Below are positions 16,379 through 23,443 of a DNA stretch of 23,448 nucleotides, piece by piece. Under the pieces are notes generated by a model that worked only from the letters and a program-made list of their open reading frames with translations, was not told the DNA's origin and did no database searches. Both the position numbers and the translations under genes were made by a program. Source of the stretch: Paraktedonobacter sp035294465 (GTDB taxonomy: Bacteria > Chloroflexota > Ktedonobacteria > Ktedonobacterales > Ktedonobacteraceae); assembly GCA_035294465.1 (NCBI GenBank), contig DATGKW010000039.1, positions 1 to 23,448 on the forward strand. The letters are read 5' to 3'. Positions within the stretch are counted from its first letter, which is position 1. Each line of letters starts with the position of its first letter.

Positions 16379-17473
16379 ATGCGTCAGAAAACACTCAAGA
16401 CCTTTGCCTATGGGCACGATTTCGGTAATAGTGAGATCGCTGGGGTCTTACTCGGTCAGGGATGGAAGCAGGAACGGCAGATCCCCAGCGTGTTCGCTCC
16501 TGGCACCTGGCGCGAGGTCGAAACGTTCGCCGGTAGCCTGGGCAAGAGCGTGCAGGACTATCTCCACTTTGGTCATTATGTGCTCTCCTATGTCAACGAG
16601 CGCGACCAGCTTGTCGAAAAATATCTGGGCCAGAAAGTCTTCGATGATGGCCTTTCTCCTTCGACCACCCGCGCCGACCAGGAACGCTACTGGCGTAATA
16701 ACTACAGTCTGGAGGCGCTCATGGTAGGGTCAGCATCCTGCGTGCAAGAACAGAGCTATGGCTTGCATGTGGTGACCGGTTTGCCTATCCATCTCTACAC
16801 ACCAGAGCACGCCCGCAGGGTGGAAGCGGCCTTGCTTGGCTCACACGTTTTCACCCTCAATGGCCGCGAGCGATCCATGGTCGTTCATAGTGTCAAGGTG
16901 GTGGCCGAGGGAGCCGGCGCGCTGATTGCCTATGGTAGCAATGATAGCGAAGTCATCGAAGGGGTAATTGATATTGGCGGCGAGACGACCGATCTCTATG
17001 GGGCGCGTGGCCAGCGCCCGATCCGCGCAATGTGTGATGGTCTGTCCAGAGGAGTTGCTGCTGCCGCTGATCTCTTCAACCAGAAGTTTCGGGAGAACTA
17101 TGGACGGGCGCTCTCGCTCAATCGATGTATGCAATTGCTTCGCCAGCATGTGAACAAGGAGGCATATACCGACGTGCGCGATGCCCAGCGACGAGTAGTG
17201 CAGGCCGGCGAAATCGCCAATCTAATAGAGACGGCGCTCGCGACGGTGGGACAGGAGATCGCGACCTTTGTGGCCCAGAAATGGAAAGAGCAACAGTTTG
17301 AGATGCAGCGAGCGTTGATCGTCGGTGGAGGCGCGTATTATTTCACACCCTCGATCATAGAGCGGCTGCCATTTGCCAAAGCTGTGCCCCGGCCAGAGAT
17401 GGCCAACGCCCTCGGCTATGCGACGCTGGCCGAGGCGATCCTGACACGAGCCAGGCAAGAAGCGGCAGGGTAG
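16379..17473 (+). CDS. Actin-like ATPase of the ParM/Alp type
   Basis: The 364-residue protein carries the actin-fold nucleotide motifs: phosphate-1 loop YGHDFGNSE at 11-19, phosphate-2 DIGGETTDL at 198-206 and adenosine motif ALIVGGGAYYF at 312-322. It ends with MANALGYATLAEAIL, the position and style of the last helix in ParM-like proteins. Family members polymerise into filaments with ATP and push or position DNA; they are best known from plasmid partition. AAGGAAGG upstream of the ATG sets the start. The next gene begins 5 nt after the stop and encodes a ribbon-helix-helix-like protein, which fits a ParM-ParR type pair. The flanking genes look chromosomal, so the cargo may not be a plasmid. 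MreB and FtsA look less likely because of length and motif context. Confidence 0.85.
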   Translation: MRQKTLKTFAYGHDFGNSEIAGVLLGQGWKQERQIPSVFAPGTWREVETFAGSLGKSVQDYLHFGHYVLSYVNERDQLVEKYLGQKVFDDGLSPSTTRADQERYWRNNYSLEALMVGSASCVQEQSYGLHVVTGLPIHLYTPEHARRVEAALLGSHVFTLNGRERSMVVHSVKVVAEGAGALIAYGSNDSEVIEGVIDIGGETTDLYGARGQRPIRAMCDGLSRGVAAAADLFNQKFRENYGRALSLNRCMQLLRQHVNKEAYTDVRDAQRRVVQAGEIANLIETALATVGQEIATFVAQKWKEQQFEMQRALIVGGGAYYFTPSIIERLPFAKAVPRPEMANALGYATLAEAILTRARQEAAG

Positions 17474-17478
17474 CTGTC

Positions 17479-17865
17479 ATGCCGCGCAACACCAAAAAAT
17501 ATGCGTATCTTGAGCTGGCGATTGTGCGTGAATCGCCGCTATGGCTGGCGTTGCAAGAGGATGCGATTGCCAGCGGGAAGTCGATCTCGCAGGTAGCAGC
17601 CCAGCGATTGGCAGACTATTATCGTACCGGCGGCCAGCAGGTAGCTCAGATATCTCCGCCGGAGCAGACTGCCCAGTCAACGTTGCCTCTGTCCGCGCCG
17701 TCTGTCTCCGTGCAGAAAATATCGGCCAGAGTCGCTCCTGCCGCTGAAGTATCCGATATCGCCGCCGGCGAGAGCGAGACGTCGGAGCCGGCATACCAGA
17801 CGGAGCGGGCCAGAGCCAACGCGCTCGCGGCATTGGAGGCGCTCGACGCCTGGGAGCCAGGCTGA
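17479..17865 (+). CDS. Small ribbon-helix-helix-like protein, probable partner of the actin-like ATPase
   Basis: In this 128-residue protein, residues 11-49 fit a ribbon-helix-helix fold: strand LELAIVRES, helix LWLALQEDAIASG, a SIS turn and helix QVAAQRLADYYR. The remaining 75 or so residues are rich in Ser, Ala, Pro and Gln, probably disordered, and end in a short helix (ERARANALAALEALDAWEPG). ParR adaptors have exactly this plan, an RHH DNA-binding domain plus a flexible tail whose end contacts the ParM filament. The start ATG follows the upstream stop by 5 nt, with AGGG available as a ribosome binding site, so translation is coupled. The RHH call is by eye. It converges on ctaG with an 11-nt gap and no obvious terminator. 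Confidence 0.7.
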   Translation: MPRNTKKYAYLELAIVRESPLWLALQEDAIASGKSISQVAAQRLADYYRTGGQQVAQISPPEQTAQSTLPLSAPSVSVQKISARVAPAAEVSDIAAGESETSEPAYQTERARANALAALEALDAWEPG

Positions 17866-17876
17866 GGGGGAAGCGA

Positions 17877-18752
17877 TTAACCTTCAGAGAATACTATTCC
17901 TTCTTCCTCCTCTTCTTCCATCTCCGCTCGTTCCCTGGCTTCGCGCAGAGCCTGCAATCGTTCGTCGTTGCGTCTGGCTTTCGCTTCGAGGTCGCCCAGC
18001 CAGCGGAAGAAGAGCGGCGACATAACCACCCAGTCAACGATGCCGGGCAGGAGCAGGAGCGCGCCGGCTGCTGCCTGGTCCGCGTAGGCACTGAGGAATT
18101 GAGGCGGAACGGCGTAGGGGTAGATAACCACGCCGCTGAAGACGATGATAAAGGCGTAAATCTGGAGCGGCTCGCCGTCCAGAAAAGCAAAGGCAATCTG
18201 CGCCGGGTGGCTCAACTGGTGCAGCTGGCGCTCGCGTCCGATCAGCGGCCACCAGTTGAGGAACGAAACCAGGAAAAGGCTCCAGAGCATCGTGTGATAG
18301 AGATAGCTGTACTGGAGGGTTTTGTCATAGATGGACGGTAGGTGCCAGAGCAGGAAGGTCGCATTAAAAGTTACTGAAGCCACTACCGGCTGCGTCAACG
18401 CTTTCATGACCATCCGCGAAGGAGGCCAGTGGAATACAGGCTCGAAGAGCCAGTCTGGAAATGAGAAGAGCATGAATGGCACAGCAAAGGTAATGATGAA
18501 CACCACCTGGAACATGTGAGCCAGAAACAGTTGGGTGCGGGCAACGGTATCAATGGGAGTGAAAAGGAACAGGGCGATGATCAAGACCGAGCTGCAAAAC
18601 CAGGCAATCTGCCGCTTCTTGATAGGTCGCTCTGCTGGCTTCTGCCGGTGCATCAGCCAGAGCGTGAGGCCATAGCCCAGGCAGAGGAGCAGGAGCGCGG
18701 CCAGCGAGAATGGGCTCCAGTGCCAGGTCAAAATAATGCCATCGAATGTCAT
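17877..18752 (-). CDS. ctaG: Cytochrome c oxidase assembly factor CtaG (caa3 type)
   Basis: The 291-residue protein has seven probable membrane helices and the conserved histidine-bearing segments of the caa3_CtaG family: LTWHWSP near 8-14, FLAHMFQVVFIITFAVPFML at 76-95, NATFLLWHLPSIYD at 130-143 and YLYHTMLWSLFLVSFLNWWPL at 150-170. These histidines probably bind copper during assembly of the oxidase CuB or CuA centre. The tail (from about residue 255) is charged and ends in a run of glutamates. GGAGATTTTTCAC just upstream sets the start. The gene is alone on its strand, with its own promoter; no oxidase subunit gene is in the window. The family assignment is confident. Confidence 0.9.
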   Translation of the reverse strand: MTFDGIILTWHWSPFSLAALLLLCLGYGLTLWLMHRQKPAERPIKKRQIAWFCSSVLIIALFLFTPIDTVARTQLFLAHMFQVVFIITFAVPFMLFSFPDWLFEPVFHWPPSRMVMKALTQPVVASVTFNATFLLWHLPSIYDKTLQYSYLYHTMLWSLFLVSFLNWWPLIGRERQLHQLSHPAQIAFAFLDGEPLQIYAFIIVFSGVVIYPYAVPPQFLSAYADQAAAGALLLLPGIVDWVVMSPLFFRWLGDLEAKARRNDERLQALREARERAEMEEEEEEGIVFSEG

Positions 18753-18793
18753 GTGAAAAATCTCCGTGCGTGGTTCGGTTCTTCCTTCATCGT

Positions 18794-18822
18794 AGTATAG
18801 TCCTGGTCGCTGGAGGATGCAA
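18794..18822 (-). promoter_or_regulatory. Sigma-70-type promoter of ctaG
   Basis: On the minus strand TTGCAT (18822-18817) and TATACT (18799-18794) are separated by exactly 17 nt. The start would be near 18787, leaving a leader of about 35 nt. It overlaps, back to back, the region upstream of the glycerate kinase promoter. Confidence 0.6.
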
Positions 18823-18841
18823 ATGAGAACGGAGGAGATCT

Positions 18842-18849
18842 GCTATAAT
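18842..18849 (+). promoter_or_regulatory. Extended -10 promoter of the glycerate kinase gene
   Basis: TGCTATAAT ends at 18849 and has a perfect -10 hexamer with the TGn extension. The predicted start is near 18856, about 38 nt before the ATG at 18894. A GGAGGAG run precedes it, and no -35 consensus is seen. Confidence 0.5.
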
Positions 18850-18893
18850 TTTTGCATGCGTGAGAATGCTTGCAGGGAAAGGCGGGGAGGGCT

Positions 18894-20063
18894 ATGAAAA
18901 TCGTTGTCGCCCCACAATCTTTGAAAGGGAGCTTGAGCGCCGCAGAGGCTGGCCAGGCTATTGCGAGAGGTGCGCGCGAGGTATATCCAGAGGCGCAGAT
19001 CAGCGTTGTGCCGGTGGCCGATGGAGGCGAGGGAACGACGCAGGCGCTGGTGGATGCCACGGGGGGCAGGCTGGTGACGCGTGAAGTGACCGGTCCTTTG
19101 GGAGAGCCAGTGCAGGCATTTCTGGGATTGATGGGTGACGGATGCACCGCCGTCATCGAAATGGCCGCTGGCGCCGGCCTGCCACTGGTGCCGCCCGCAG
19201 TGCGAGATCCGCGGGTCACCACGACATATGGTGTAGGCGAACTGCTTCTCGCTGCGCTCAACGAAGGCCGCACGCGTTTTATTATCGGGATCGGGGGAAG
19301 CGCGACCAACGACGGCGGGGCGGGTATGGCTCAGGCGTTAGGCGCGCGGCTCCTGGATGCGCAGGGCGATGATCTTCCCTATGGTGGGGCTGCCCTGGCC
19401 CGGCTTGCTCGCATTGAGACTGAACACATGGATGCGCGCTTGCGGCAATGCGTCTTCGAGGTGGCTTGTGATGTCAACAATCCGCTGTGCGGACCAACGG
19501 GAGCCTCGGCCGTGTATGGCCCGCAGAAGGGCGCGACCCCTGCTATGGTGGCGGAACTGGACGCGGCTCTGGCCCATTACGCGCAAATTATCGAGCGCGA
19601 TCTGGGCAGCGTGGTCCGCGATATACCAGGCGCTGGCGCTGCTGGTGGTCTGGGCGCAGGACTACTGGCCTTTTTGCGGGCCCGGCTGCGACCGGGGGCG
19701 CAGATTGTCCTGGAGGCTGTGCGCCTGGAAGAGCATTTACGTGGGGCTGACCTGGTCATTACCGCCGAAGGGCAGCTTGATAGCCAGACCGCCTATGGCA
19801 AGAGCGTGGGTGCGGTCGCTGCTCTGGCAAAGAAGTATCGCTTGCCGGTTCTGGCCATCGCGGGCGGCCTGGGCGAAAACTACCGCGAACTCTACAAGCT
19901 CGGCATAGATGGTATCGCTGTCCTGCCTCCCGGTCCAATGGAGCTTGCTCAGGCGATGCGCGAGGCCGACCGCTTGATCAGCGAGGCCGCAGAGCGCGCG
20001 TTGAGAATATTTAAGGGTGGCTGCCAGAGTCAGGCAGGAGCTGAAGAGCAGAAACCGGAATAA
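18894..20063 (+). CDS. Glycerate kinase (type 1, GarK/GlxK family)
   Basis: The product has 389 residues from the ATG at 18894, which follows GGGGAGG; an upstream in-frame TTG at 18870 would add eight residues and disturb the conserved beginning MKIVVAPQSLKGSLSA. Family hallmarks are PVADGGEGT at 40-48, AVIEMAAGAGL at 86-96, TYGVGELL at 111-118, GIGGSATNDGGAGMAQALG at 132-150, a central CDVNNPLCGPTGAS and ITAEGQLDSQTAYGK near 285-300. The enzyme phosphorylates D-glycerate with ATP to give 2-phosphoglycerate, feeding glycolysis from glyoxylate or serine breakdown. Length is normal for the family. It has its own promoter and no metabolic neighbour in the window, so the pathway cannot be refined. 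Confidence 0.93.
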   Translation: MKIVVAPQSLKGSLSAAEAGQAIARGAREVYPEAQISVVPVADGGEGTTQALVDATGGRLVTREVTGPLGEPVQAFLGLMGDGCTAVIEMAAGAGLPLVPPAVRDPRVTTTYGVGELLLAALNEGRTRFIIGIGGSATNDGGAGMAQALGARLLDAQGDDLPYGGAALARLARIETEHMDARLRQCVFEVACDVNNPLCGPTGASAVYGPQKGATPAMVAELDAALAHYAQIIERDLGSVVRDIPGAGAAGGLGAGLLAFLRARLRPGAQIVLEAVRLEEHLRGADLVITAEGQLDSQTAYGKSVGAVAALAKKYRLPVLAIAGGLGENYRELYKLGIDGIAVLPPGPMELAQAMREADRLISEAAERALRIFKGGCQSQAGAEEQKPE

Positions 20064-20108
20064 GCCTTCACAAAAAGAAGTTATAATTAGCGAGGAGGAG
20101 TGGTGGGT

Positions 20109-20222
20109 ATGGCAGAGCAGAAGGATTGGGCGAGAACTGCTCCTAATCATATTCAGAATCCTCTCTGCGACATATTTGTAGCAAAGGGGTGTCTTTGTGC
20201 GTCTATAATAATAGAGAGATAA
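20109..20222 (+). CDS. Possible 37-residue micro-ORF
   Basis: An ATG at 20109 is preceded, at 8 nt, by a very strong Shine-Dalgarno run (GAGGAGGAG, 20092-20100), and further upstream by TATAAT at 20082-20087. It opens a frame of 37 codons (MAEQKDWARTAPNHIQ...) that ends at the TAA at 20222. No family or motif is recognised. The strong ribosome binding site is the main support. A noncoding leader or a chance ORF is equally possible. The rest of the gap between 20064 and 20286 holds nothing else convincing. Confidence 0.25.
   Translation: MAEQKDWARTAPNHIQNPLCDIFVAKGCLCASIIIER
20204..20209 (+). promoter_or_regulatory. Possible -10 element for the 66-residue gene
   Basis: TATAAT at 20204-20209 lies 77 nt before the ATG at 20287. 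No -35 hexamer at the usual spacing is evident; the nearest candidate, TTGTAG, is 22 nt away. Low certainty. Confidence 0.25.
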
Positions 20223-20286
20223 AGCCCTTTGACATTTCACAGCGTCATCTTCTTAGCGCGTTCCTTTATGATAGAAGGAGCAAAAA

Positions 20287-20487
20287 ATGGCAGAAAACAT
20301 GTTCGTTGCCGATAGTGCGGATTCCGAGCGCCTGCGCGAACAAGGTTTCACGGAGGCCGAGATTGCCAAACTCATCTATATGAAAGAGCATGTTATTGAG
20401 CAGATTGAATACCGCGAAATGCTTGAGGAGCAGCACCGCTTGATTTTTCTCCGCTGGCTTGTGGAACATGATCGTATTAGTAAGTAG
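20287..20487 (+). CDS. Small helical protein of unknown function (66 residues)
   Basis: AAGGAG lies 6 nt before the ATG, an excellent ribosome binding site, and a terminator-like hairpin follows within 60 nt, so this is probably a monocistronic gene. The product is charged and nearly all helical. Residues 11-30 (DSERLREQGFTEAEIAKLIY) resemble a short helix-turn-helix. A second amphipathic helix follows (VIEQIEYREMLEEQHRLIFLRWLVEHDR), suited to dimerisation or partner binding. There are no cysteines, no signal peptide and no membrane helix. I do not recognise the family. A small regulator or adaptor is a guess from the HTH-like half only. Confidence 0.75.
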   Translation: MAENMFVADSADSERLREQGFTEAEIAKLIYMKEHVIEQIEYREMLEEQHRLIFLRWLVEHDRISK

Positions 20488-20545
20488 TGTAAAACCGGGT
20501 ACGTCATTCTGGGCCAGATAGGTATGTACCCGTTGCAATAGAGGA

Positions 20546-20576
20546 GACCGGGCACGTTCGTTGAACGCGCCCGGTC
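20546..20576. terminator. Hairpin between convergent genes, probable bidirectional terminator
   Basis: GACCGGGC and GCCCGGTC pair over eight bases. After one mismatch CGTTC pairs with GAACG, with loop GTT. Outer arms CGTTGCAA and TTGTAACG extend the pairing with one mismatch. An upstream inverted pair, CGGGTAC (20496-20502) and GTACCCG (20526-20532), lies just after the stop of the 66-residue gene. The gap separates it from the convergent rescue-factor gene. T runs are weak on both sides. Confidence 0.5.
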
Positions 20577-20653
20577 TGTCGTTGTAACGAGCGCTTCGTC
20601 CTGTGGAAGAGTTTTCGTAGATTTCCTGATTGGAGGAGAAGCAGCAGGCGAGG

Positions 20654-20678
20654 ATGAGGAGAGACTATTGCTCCTCAT
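20654..20678. repeat. Inverted repeat spanning the stop codon of the rescue-factor gene
   Basis: ATGAGGAG (20654-20661) and CTCCTCAT (20671-20678) are perfect eight-base inverted copies with a nine-base loop that contains the stop codon of the minus-strand gene. It could slow termination or protect the transcript end. No T run follows. Confidence 0.3.
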
Positions 20679-21021
20679 GAACACTGATCACTCTACGCAG
20701 CTTTTTTAATGCAGTGTGACGTTTGGCTTGCAGACGGCGTTCGCAGCTGATTTTGCCTGGGCGCGTAGGAAGGCGCGGAGTCGGGTGGTGCTGGAGACGC
20801 TGGAGGCGTTGTGCCATGCGTGCAAAGGCCATCTCGCGGTTCGCTGCCTGCGACCGCCGCTCGGTGGCCGCTACCGTGATGCCGCTTGGACGATGGATCA
20901 GGCGCACGCCGGTTTCAACTTTGTTACGGTGCTGCCCGCCCGGCCCACCGGCGATGAAAAATGCGATATCGCAATCTCGCTCCAACGAGGCCCGATCATA
21001 TGGGTATTTTTCCGTTAACAT
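20665..21021 (-). CDS. Peptidyl-tRNA hydrolase/release-factor-like ribosome rescue protein (ArfB-like)
   Basis: The 118-residue protein contains the class I release factor catalytic motif GGQ at 28-30 within AGGPGGQHRNKVETGVRL, and the expected following PSGI. It lacks the codon-recognition domains of RF1 and RF2. The C-terminus is basic (PTRPGKISCERRLQAKRHTALKKLRRV), matching the tail by which ArfB/YaeJ enters the empty mRNA channel of stalled ribosomes. The product should hydrolyse peptidyl-tRNA on non-stop ribosomes. It is a little shorter than E. coli ArfB, about 140 residues. The start ATG has only a weak GAGATA upstream. The 3' end of rnpB lies just 26 nt before it on the same strand. 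Confidence 0.87.
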   Translation of the reverse strand: MLTEKYPYDRASLERDCDIAFFIAGGPGGQHRNKVETGVRLIHRPSGITVAATERRSQAANREMAFARMAQRLQRLQHHPTPRLPTRPGKISCERRLQAKRHTALKKLRRVISVHEEQ

Positions 21022-21047
21022 GTGTTTTATCTCATAAGTGGCTTCGG

Positions 21048-21467
21048 GGCTGGCCTGAGCAAGCCATAAGCCGAATTCTGTGCCCCCGTGTTCTTACGAA
21101 GGCGGGGGAGGTAGGCATCTATCTAGGGCGGCGATTGCTCGTCGTCTCAAGCGACCAACCCGAGGGTTGACGGGCGAGCAACCCGCGAACAGGCCGCTTG
21201 CGGCCTGTTCATCCCTCTGCTCGGTCTTGCTCCGAATGGGGTTTACCCGGCCAGCCAGTCACCTGGCTGCCGGTGAGCTCTTGCCTCGCCATTTCACCCT
21301 TACCCGGCGCTGGGAGTTGCTCCCATTCTTAGACCAGGCGGTATGTTTCTGTGGCACTTTCCTTGGGGTCACCCCCACTGGCCGTTAGCCAGCATTCTGC
21401 TCTGTGGAGTTCGGACTTTCCTCGGACCCTTGCGGACCCGCGCCTGCCTGTCTTGCTCAAACCAGCC
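21048..21467 (-). ncRNA. rnpB: RNase P RNA, bacterial type A
   Basis: On the minus strand the conserved 5' core GAGGAAAGTCCGAACTCC (21423-21406) and the 3' core ACAGAATTCGGCTTATGG (21081-21064) are both present at the right spacing; together they build helix P4. The ends pair: GGCTGG...GAGCAAG at the 5' end with CTTGCTC...CCAGCC at the 3' end, giving a long P1 helix of about 16 pairs including wobbles. I set the boundaries there, so the length is about 420 nt. The RNA is the catalytic subunit that trims the 5' leader of pre-tRNA. A strong hairpin, GAACAGGCCGC/GCGGCCTGTTC, lies in the specificity region. The exact transcript ends are estimated. It lies between the Uma2 gene and the rescue factor, all on one strand. 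Confidence 0.95.
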
Positions 21468-21499
21468 TTCCCTTAGAGTAACATATGGGGGCAAGTCGG

Positions 21500-22200
21500 C
21501 TATTCCTCTGCCTGCTCAACGTCTTCCTCGTCGTCCTCAGATAGCTCAAAGTTGATGTTGCGGTAAATTTCGCTCATCTCCAGTTGTAGGCCCAGGCTGG
21601 CCAGCTTCACCGGCTGATCCACGCGATAGATGCGACACTGCCAGGTATCAGGATTGTCCGGCTGCTCCTGATCGCGCTGCCAGACTTCGACCAGGGGGAA
21701 AAACTGGTTGACAAGCACAATCTCCTGCACCGTCGGGCAATTCTGATACGCTTTGAATTTGATGCCGCGATCCCTTCTTTCTGTGCTCTCCGAAAGCACT
21801 TCAACAACCAGGCGAGGGAATTTGACAAGGGTGATATCAAGAGGTAAATCTTCCGGGTTGCAAGAAACAGTTACGTCAGGATAAACAAAATGCTTGCGGT
21901 TATTCTTTTTTTTCCAAGTAATACTTGCATATCACTACTAAAAACAGTACAGGGATTTCCCTCAAGCTTGCGGTCGAGTGCGTTATCAATATTGCGTTTG
22001 ATTAAATCATGCCCTCTTCTTCCATCGCTCATCATGTAGACTTTGCCATAAAGATATTCATATTTACGGTCAGGCGAGATGATCTCCAGCCGATGGTACT
22101 CATCCTCAGACATAGCCTTGCTATACCAGGGTTTACGCTCAAAATTCTCTTCAATTTCAGAATTTTCAAAATCATCATCTCTACGTGAGCGCACTGCCAT
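21500..22200 (-). pseudogene. Uma2-family (DUF820) putative restriction-like endonuclease, frameshifted at an A8 run
   Basis: Two overlapping frames make one Uma2 protein. The first, from the ATG at 22200 with AGGAGG 7 nt upstream, gives SEDEYHRLEIISPDRKYEYLYGKVYMMSDG and SSDMQV, then stops soon after a run of eight A (21913-21906). With one extra base at that run the frame continues as KHFVYPDVTVSCN, LVVEVLSEST, RGIKFKAYQ and so on to 21500, about 233 residues in total. The YPDV, VVEVLS and KFKAY motifs supply the PD-(D/E)XK catalytic residues and all lie after the shift. The whole protein would be normal in length, with an acidic tail. Causes could be a real mutation, a homopolymer sequencing error, or slippage at A-AAA-AAA. 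Uma2 genes are common, poorly understood and often in multiple copies. Confidence 0.8.
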
Positions 22201-22246
22201 ATACAAACCTCCTGCGTGCGTTTAAGGTAACCTGCTATCCACGAGT

Positions 22247-22255
22247 AATATAGCA
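22247..22255 (-). promoter_or_regulatory. Extended -10-like element upstream of the Uma2 gene
   Basis: The minus strand reads TGCTATATT at 22255-22247, 46 nt before the ATG at 22200. It resembles the TGCTATAAT elements of two other genes in the window. No -35 hexamer is seen. The remaining gap up to selD, to 22387, has an AT-rich stretch with TACAAT at 22343-22348 that might serve selD. Confidence 0.35.
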
Positions 22256-22387
22256 TATTCAACTTTTCCGAGAGCAGCGAGTCTGTCATTTCGTGGAGCT
22301 TCCCAGGATTTATGGCTCGCGGAAGCTTTGAATATGGTTTAATACAATTACAAAATGTTTACCACGTAAAAAGCGAGGCTTATTCTC

Positions 22388-23443
22388 ATGAGCAACCAAC
22401 AACCAGTACGCCTGACCGAGCTTGCCAGTTGCGCGGGCTGCGCAGCAAAAATTGGCGCGGATATGCTGGCTCAGGTGCTGCAACCTTTGCGCCAGCGCAA
22501 TGTTCCGCCGCAGCTTCTTGTTGGACTGGGCGCGATTGATGATGCGGCGGTCTATCAGGTCAACGAGCAGCAGGCTATTATCAGCACGGCGGACTTTTTT
22601 CCGCCAGTCGTGGATGATCCCTATAGTTATGGCTCCATCGCCGCCGCCAACGCGCTCAGCGACGTGTATGCCATGGGCGGGCAGGTCTTGATGGCAATTA
22701 ACCTGGTAGCCTGGCCTGACAATCTGGATACAAGCATCCTCAGCGAAGTGTTGCGCGGTGGGATGGACGTGGTTGAGCGGGCGGGCAGCGCCATCGCCGG
22801 TGGCCACTCGATCACCGATAGCGAACCCAAATACGGGCTGGCGGTGACGGGCGTGGTGCATCCAGAGCATATTTTGACCAAAGGAGGGGCGCGACCGGGA
22901 GACCTGCTGGTGCTGAGCAAACGCCTGGGAACTGGCCTGCTCACGACGGCACAGAAGCAGGGGCTTGTGCGCGAAGAGGATATGGCCGTTGCCATTCAAT
23001 CAATGGCGAGCCTGAACCGCCAGGCCAGCGAGGTGCTTGTGCAGGCGGGAGCGCGGGTTCACGCTGTTACGGATATTACCGGCTTCAGTCTGTTGGGCCA
23101 TGCCTGGGAGATGGCTTTGCAGAGCCTGACCAGTATGCGCTTCGACTATCAGGCCCTGCCGCTGCTACCCAATGCGCGGCACTACGCGGAAGCCGGCTGT
23201 ATCCCCGGCGGCACAAGACGCAACGAACGTCACCTGCGCTCACACGTTCACTTTGGCGAGAATCTGACCGGTCTGGACCAGAACATCCTCTTCGATCCGC
23301 AAACCTCCGGCGGACTCTTCGCGGCCATTGATCCATCTCTCTGGCCAGAGCTTGAAAGCCGGACGGATGTTCCGTTCTGGTGCATTGGAGAAGTGACTGA
23401 TCTGGTGAATGATCCCTCGCGGATTGTTTTAAGCGCCGGATGA
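22388..23443 (+). CDS. selD: Selenide, water dikinase (selenophosphate synthetase)
   Basis: The 351-residue enzyme makes selenophosphate from selenide and ATP, the selenium donor for selenocysteine and selenouridine. The N-terminal loop reads LASCAGCAAKIG. Aligned with E. coli SelD, Cys18 (codon TGC, not TGA) is the catalytic cysteine and Lys21 the essential lysine, while the second cysteine of GCGCK is alanine. Further motifs are GAIDDAAVY, DFFPPVVDDPYSYGSIAAANALSDVYAMGG with its metal- and ATP-binding aspartates, and GGHSITDSEPKYGLAVTG. FDPQTSGGL near the end is also diagnostic. The start ATG follows GCGAGG at 10 nt. The gene is complete; the window ends five bases later. No selA, selB or selC is in view. 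Confidence 0.95.
   Translation: MSNQQPVRLTELASCAGCAAKIGADMLAQVLQPLRQRNVPPQLLVGLGAIDDAAVYQVNEQQAIISTADFFPPVVDDPYSYGSIAAANALSDVYAMGGQVLMAINLVAWPDNLDTSILSEVLRGGMDVVERAGSAIAGGHSITDSEPKYGLAVTGVVHPEHILTKGGARPGDLLVLSKRLGTGLLTTAQKQGLVREEDMAVAIQSMASLNRQASEVLVQAGARVHAVTDITGFSLLGHAWEMALQSLTSMRFDYQALPLLPNARHYAEAGCIPGGTRRNERHLRSHVHFGENLTGLDQNILFDPQTSGGLFAAIDPSLWPELESRTDVPFWCIGEVTDLVNDPSRIVLSAG

Noticed and set aside
22439..22443. Possible selenocysteine in SelD
   Set aside because: The catalytic position is encoded by TGC, and no in-frame TGA occurs in the active-site loop.
22310..22999. 229-codon minus-strand frame opposite selD
   Set aside because: It is antisense to unmistakable SelD motifs and has no recognisable product.
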